Below, piece after piece: positions 59,106 through 64,000 of a DNA stretch of 64,000 bases. The stretch lies in NCBI RefSeq assembly GCF_005239225.2, contig NC_133299.1, positions 12,900,967 to 12,964,966 on the forward strand. Direction: 5' to 3'. A model generated the notes under the pieces. The model was not told the origin of the DNA. It was given only the letters and a program-made list of their open reading frames with translations, and did not search any database. Position numbers and translations under genes: made by a program. The DNA comes from Populus alba (lineage: Eukaryota; Streptophyta; Magnoliopsida; Malpighiales; Salicaceae). Each line of letters opens with the position of its first letter. Position 1 is the stretch's first letter.

Positions 59106-62100
59106 GACGTTACCTACCGTGACAATGCTGCAAAATCCAGTAATCTACAAGGTCTGATAGCTACAACAAGTTCTGTTTCTGTAATTGATTGGCACTTTGA
59201 TCCAGGTGTTATACACCATCTCACCAATAACATGGACAACTTAAATCTACGGAGTGAAGACTATACTAGTTCATATCAAGTCCTTGTTGGCAATAGTGCA
59301 GGTTTGCAAATCTCTCACATTGGTTCTTCTATTTTAACTCCCTCAAAACACCGTTTGTGCTCAAACAATTACTCCTTGTTCTTAAAATTCAAAAAAATCT
59401 TATCTCTGTTCAACAATTTTGCAATGATAATCTTGTATTCTTTGAATTTCATGATCGTTTTTTTCTCATTAAGGACTACTTGGGGAAAATCCTTCACCGC
59501 AACACCTTTAAAGATGGCCTGCATTCATTCTCCAACCTGTCAGACATATTCTCCTCTCATGCACTCACTGCTGTATGAGCTTCTTACCAAATATGAAACA
59601 ACAGGCTTGGTCATGCATCCTTTCCAGTTCTTCAAAAATCTATTTCAGCATTTACGTTACCTGTTGCAAATAAAAAAGCTCCAGTTTGTTCGGATTTTCA
59701 GCTAGCTAGAAGCAATCAATTATCTTTCAAAACCAACAATCATAAATCTATTAATCCTTTAGACATTGTGCATACTGATGTTTGGGGACTAGCACCAATC
59801 TTGTCAAACAGTGGTGCTCGATACTATGTATGCTTTTTAGACGATTGCACTAAATTCATATGGTTGTTTCCACTTAAACTCAAATCTGATGTTGAGAAAG
59901 TTTTTATGCTTTTTAAAACTTTAGTTGAACGACAGTTTAATCATACCATAAAAAACATTCTATTTGATTAGGGAGGTGAATATCGCTGCATGTCTACACT
60001 TTTAACTCAAATTGGCATTCATCATCGTAGAGCATGCCCATACACTCATCAAAAAATGGGTGCAGTTGAACGTCGTCATAAACAAATTGTTGAGGTCGGT
60101 CTTTCCTTACTCTCACATTCTAAACTTCCACAACAATTTTGGGAAGATGCTTTTCTTACAGCTACTTATATTATCAATCGTCTTCCCACTCTTATTCTCA
60201 ATAAAAAATCTCCATATGAAATTGTCTATCTTCATACTCTTGACTATCATTTTCTTAAAGTTTTTGATTGTGCATGCTGGCATTATCTTCGACCATATAA
60301 CAGACACAAAATTAATTTTAGATCTAAAAACTATATTTTTATTAGTTATAACTTGGACCATCATGGATATAAATGTCTTGATCTTGCAACAGGTAAAGTT
60401 TATGTATCTTGTCATGTTGTTTTTTATGAAAATAATTTTCCATATCAACATCTTGAGCATCATCCTTCTATCTGTCTAGATACATCGTCCATAACCATTC
60501 CATTTTCAAATACTATTTCTTCCTTGTCATTAACACCTGTAGGTACTAGTGAACTTTCATCATTGTCATACATTGACTCTCCTCTGCTAGTAGCATATCC
60601 AAATCCAGAGCCGCCACCTTAATCCCCAATAGATACAACCACTGTTTCTCCTCCCAGACCAATTCCACATCCCACAGACACAATACCAGCTCTTTCAAAT
60701 ACTCATCCGATGGTTACAAGATCAAAAAATCACATTTCCAAACAAAAAAAAAAAAAACACCTGATGGACAAACCTTGTATCCACTGCCTCTCGCATTGCA
60801 GGCTTTTGCCTCTTTCCTTTACAAAGAACCTACCTCATTTACTGAAGCCTCCAATTATTATCACTAACGATTTGCAATGAATTTTGAATTTGATGCCTTA
60901 CTCTGCAATCAAACCTGGGAACTGGTCCCTCCATCTCGCCACGTTAATGTCATTAACTGTCGCTGGATTTTCAAGATTAAAAGGAAAGTTGATGGCTCCA
61001 TTGAAAGATATAGGGCCCGGCTGGTTGCTAAAGGATTTCATCAGCAGCTAGGGGTGGACTTCAATGAAACCTACAGTCTGGTTGTAAAACCTGCAACTGC
61101 CTGGCTGGTTCTATCCATTGCAGTCTGTAATAGTTGGATAGTTCGTCAATTGGATGTCCAAAATGCATTTCTTCACGGCAATCTATCAGAAGAGGTTTAC
61201 ATGGATCAACCTCCAAGCTTCAAACATCCTCAGTTTCCTGATTATCTGTAAGCTCAAACGCTCCTTATATGGCCTTAAAAAGGTGCCTTGCTAGTGGTTT
61301 TCACGTCTTGCTACTGTGTTGATGCAGTTCGGTTTTATTGGCAGCAAGTCAGACTTGTCACTCTTTGTCCACACCAACACCACTAGCATCATCTATATCC
61401 TCATTTATATTGATGACATTATCATCACTAGTTCTAATGTTGTTGTTGTCAAAGATATTATCTAGTGGCTGCATAAGGAATTTGCTATCACTGACCTTGG
61501 TTCTCTCAGTTTTTTCTTAGGCATTAAAGCAATACGTGATGCTACAGGTCTTTATCTAACTCAACGCAGATACATTGCTAATCTGCCCACAAAGTCTAAA
61601 ATGGATGGTGCCAAGCCGTGTTCCACTCCAATGTCCACCTCTATGACATTGACATCAACTGATACCGAAGCATTTGATGATCCTACCCTGTACAGAAGCA
61701 TTGTTGGTGGCCTTTATTATCTCTCATTCACTCGACTTGATATTGCTTTCACTGTTCATCATGTTAGCAAATTCATGTATCAACCGAAACAGTCCCACTG
61801 GTTATGTGTCAAAAGAATTCTACGCTATCTCAAACACTCCATCTCCTATTACTTACTGTTGTGTTGCAACAACTCCTTCACATTTCAGGCGTTCTCTGAT
61901 GTAGATTGAGTAGGGGACACAGATGATCGTCGCTCTGTTGGTGCTTGCTGTGTCTTTCTTGGCTCCAATTTAATTTCCTAGCATAGCAAACAATAGGTGA
62001 CAGTAGCTCGTAGCAGTATCGAGGTTGAATACAAGGTTCTCGCGAACACTGCAGTTGAACTCCAATTGTTGCAATATTTAGCTGCAGAACTTGGTCTGCC

Positions 62101-62428
62101 CCTATCACAAAGTCCCACTCTTTGGTGTGACAATATTGGTGCCACGTATCTATCCTCCAATCCAGTGTTTCATGCACCCACAAAGCACATCGAGATTGAT
62201 TTTCACTTCGTCAGAGATCTTGTTTCTCAGAAAAAATTAATTGTCAATTTTTTATCTACTCGTGATCAACTAGCCGATCTCCTAACTAAACCACTCTCTA
62301 CTACACGGTTCAATTTTTTGTGCTCCAATCTCAACGTTCGTGACCTCCCATCCAAATTGCGGGGGTGTGTTGAAGATATTATCAAATCCACTGAAGATAA
62401 TACTGATACTGAAGATAAACATGATTAG
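59106..62428 (+). pseudogene. copia pol (protease, integrase, RT, RNase H), broken
   Basis: The protease site near 59190-59225 reads DPGVIHHLT where the family has DSG or DTG. After a frame change near 59350 come the pre-integrase region and integrase (HTDVWG near 59768; FD, stop, GGEY near 59969; GAVERRHKQIVE near 60060). A change at the A-run near 60750 leads to reverse transcriptase: WELVPPSRHVNV near 60910, RARLVAKGFHQ, RQLDVQNAFLHGNLSEEVYM, another frame change at about 61246, SLYGLKK and YIDD near 61411. RNase H follows (SIVGGLYYLS, SDVD then stop, TKHIEIDFHFVRD). The last frame reads into the 3' LTR to 62428. Stops fall at 59576, 59594, 59969, 60620, 60865, 61292, 61463, 61907, 61979 and 61994. 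Confidence 0.9.
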
Positions 62429-62814
62429 GGATTACTATCATGATCAGGGATTACTGATGCTGAAGATAATCGTGATCTCTGATCATATCTACAATAAAGA
62501 TAGTACTAATACTGAAGATAAACATGATTAAGGATTACGATTATGATCAGGGATCGTACTGATCCAGGGATCTGATCACCATATCTGCACAAGAGATTTT
62601 CGAAACTGAAGATAATCGTAATCATATCTACAACAGATATTCTAGAAATTAAGTGTATATCTTATCATTAATTGCATCCTTAATTATAGGATTTTTGAAT
62701 CAGATATTGTAATATATATAAGACCATAATGTACCAGTACAATATACAAAGGAAATATATTTTTCTGTATCTTTTATTCTACACATCTTTGTCTCTTTAT
62801 TCTTCCTTCCTTCA
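62368..62814 (+). repeat. 3' LTR of the copia element
   Basis: 447 bp, beginning TGTTGAAGATATTATC just after GCGGGGGTG and ending TTCCTTCA. It differs from the 5' LTR mainly in the first third and in one segment around 62550-62585. Confidence 0.95.
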
Positions 62815-62819
62815 ATTCT
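62815..62819. repeat. Target-site duplication, right
   Basis: ATTCT directly follows the 3' LTR and equals 57726-57730. Confidence 0.9.
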
Positions 62820-63486
62820 CAATGCTGGTCCAATGGGCGGTGCAATCCGAGTCTAGCAGTTTCTCTGTAGCTATTGCATAGAATTGGTAAATCTTGAACA
62901 TTTTAGAGCAGGGATGGACTCACATTCACAAAGACATGAATGCCATGCTCAGCAAAATCAAAAGTGAATTCAGTGATGACTGTAAGTCACGTACCCTTTG
63001 AAAACTGGAGAAAAACAGAACAAAGGGCAAGAGAGAAAAAAAAAAAATCAATCAGTTGGTGATAGATTTTATACAAGCACACACGCCCGCAGCCTCAAGC
63101 AGCAAAACTGAAGCAGGAGGTATCTTTAAGACTTTTATCCTGAAAATAACACCATAAAAAAATAAATCAAAACAAGAAAAACACCATATACCTCAAGCTA
63201 ACAAAAAATCGACAGAAAAATGAAACTGCTAACATCATAAACATTAATCCTAACAGGAATGACAAGAGTAGCTTTACTTACCAAACCATCAGTTCCTGCA
63301 TTACAGTTCTTACAGTAAAGTCATAATGCTTACAGTTTACACCCTCCGAACCAAGTGCTGGGCCTACTGGCGGTGCCGGAGCTGCTTTCCCCCCCTCTAA
63401 AGCCAGCTTTAACGAAAATTAAAAGTTTACAAAATGAAAATGTAAAGGCTTTGCCATCTGACTTTGGAAGGGGCCATTGCTGCAAA
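62820..63486. other. Flanking DNA with no resolved gene
   Basis: A GC-moderate stretch on the plus strand contains EQGWTHIHKDMNAMLSKIKS near 62910-62970 after stops. The copia element separates it from similar-looking DNA at 57360-57725, so an older unit may have been split. No gene could be built from it. Confidence 0.3.
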
Positions 63487-64000
63487 TAGGGGTGTTCACG
63501 GTCCGGTTCGGTCGTTTTAATGAGAACCGGTTCAGACCGAACCGGTTTTGTTCGGTTCGGGTCGATTTTTTAGCACTTTCCCTTCCCCTTCCGCTTTCTC
63601 CTTCCCCTTCCCAGATGATGTTCAAACTACATATAAAATAACTCCTAGAAGCTCTCCTTGTCTCTGGGCTTACAATCTGCAGAGAGAGCTTGGATAACCA
63701 TTGTGCTTTTGAGTAGGAGGGGAGGCCAATTCATTTGGCTATTCTGTCACTTTAGTAGCTACAGAGGAACTTGCTTTCACTACATTCTATCCCATCTAGT
63801 GAATCTCTCCTTCCTTGCGACTTTTCAAGTCCTGGAAAAGGTTATGACTGGGGCAGCTGAGAAGGGTTTATTTAGAAAATAGTAGTTTTTATACCTTTTT
63901 TAACCGGTCCGGTTTGATTCGGTCTGTTTTAAACCGAAATTAAACCGGACCGAGTGATTTTTTTGTATTTTTTAATCCGGTCGGTTTTTTCGGTTTAGGT
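63487..64000. mobile_element. CGGTT-rich element, left part, hAT-like end
   Basis: It starts TAGGGGTGTTCACGGTCCGG, a form typical of terminal repeats of non-autonomous hAT-type elements in plants. Repeated CGGTTCGG and AACCGG words follow to about 63570. About 310 bp of different sequence comes next, then another CGGTCCGGTTTG-type block from about 63900 to the window end. The right end is outside the window. Confidence 0.5.

Larger units (their letters stand above)
57726..62819 (+). mobile_element. Ty1-copia LTR retrotransposon, complete in structure
   Basis: The 5-bp duplication ATTCT flanks it (57726-57730, 62815-62819). It has two LTRs beginning TG and ending CA, a primer binding site immediately after the 5' LTR, a G-rich polypurine-like stretch before the 3' LTR, and gag then pol in copia order (integrase before reverse transcriptase). 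Comparing the LTRs by eye gives about two dozen substitutions over some 400 alignable bases plus one unalignable segment of about 50 bp, so the insertion is not recent. The coding part is broken by many stops and frame changes, and the element cannot be autonomous. Confidence 0.95.

Noticed and set aside
60113..60463. 116-codon minus-strand frame in the copia element
   Set aside because: It is antisense to integrase, which is recognised on the plus strand.
57726..62819. Autonomous, active copia element
   Set aside because: It has multiple stops and frame changes in gag and pol, plus a substituted protease site.

Overview
The window is AT-rich plant nuclear DNA. Spliced genes with short introns, many Ty1-copia, Ty3-gypsy and L1 remnants, a tRNA-type SINE and many (TA)n tracts point to a woody eudicot. 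Populus or a close relative in the Salicaceae is the best guess; that is inference from remembered repeat and protein similarity, not a search.

Only two genes look intact, both on the plus strand. The first (coding exons 36564-39505) encodes a 477-residue auxin influx carrier of the AUX1/LAX family in seven coding exons. It follows a long leader (about 35447-36563) that appears to contain its own intron and has no ATG in its first 800 or so bases. The second (46606-47114) encodes a 113-residue plastid ribosomal protein, PSRP4/bTHXc, in three exons. It has a TATA box and GGCCCA-type promoter motifs, and a 240-bp tandem duplication lies just upstream.

The rest is mostly mobile DNA in various stages of decay. 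From left to right: an L1 LINE 3' remnant and a copia remnant, both on the minus strand (1.9-4.93 kb); an array of palindrome-bearing tandem repeats (10.85-11.69 kb) and a short 38-bp array (12.03-12.2 kb); a gypsy remnant with LTR, PBS, gag and protease (about 13.3-17.25 kb) followed by an array of roughly 325-bp repeats (17.44-18.57 kb); a minus-strand plant-transposon protein remnant (22.0-22.86 kb); a second, small copy of the palindromic array (23.08 kb); and a SINE with a 10-bp target-site duplication (23.56 kb).

The right half holds a degenerate array (44.6-45.88 kb), composite repeats (48.8-50.6 kb), nested tandem duplications including a nearly identical 301-bp pair (53.6-56.43 kb), another L1 remnant (56.7-57.1 kb), and a structurally complete but coding-dead copia element with LTRs, PBS and 5-bp target duplication (57726-62819). 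The window ends inside a CGGTT-rich element that looks like a hAT-type end. An AT-rich MITE-like family of about 200 bp recurs at least nine times.

The two genes are unrelated in function: auxin uptake at the plasma membrane and plastid translation. I found no CRISPR array, rRNA gene or convincing tRNA gene, and no clearly new protein system. The most notable signals are the ATG-free auxin-carrier leader, the palindromic tandem arrays, the nested duplications, and the transition-type nonsense decay of the copia element.
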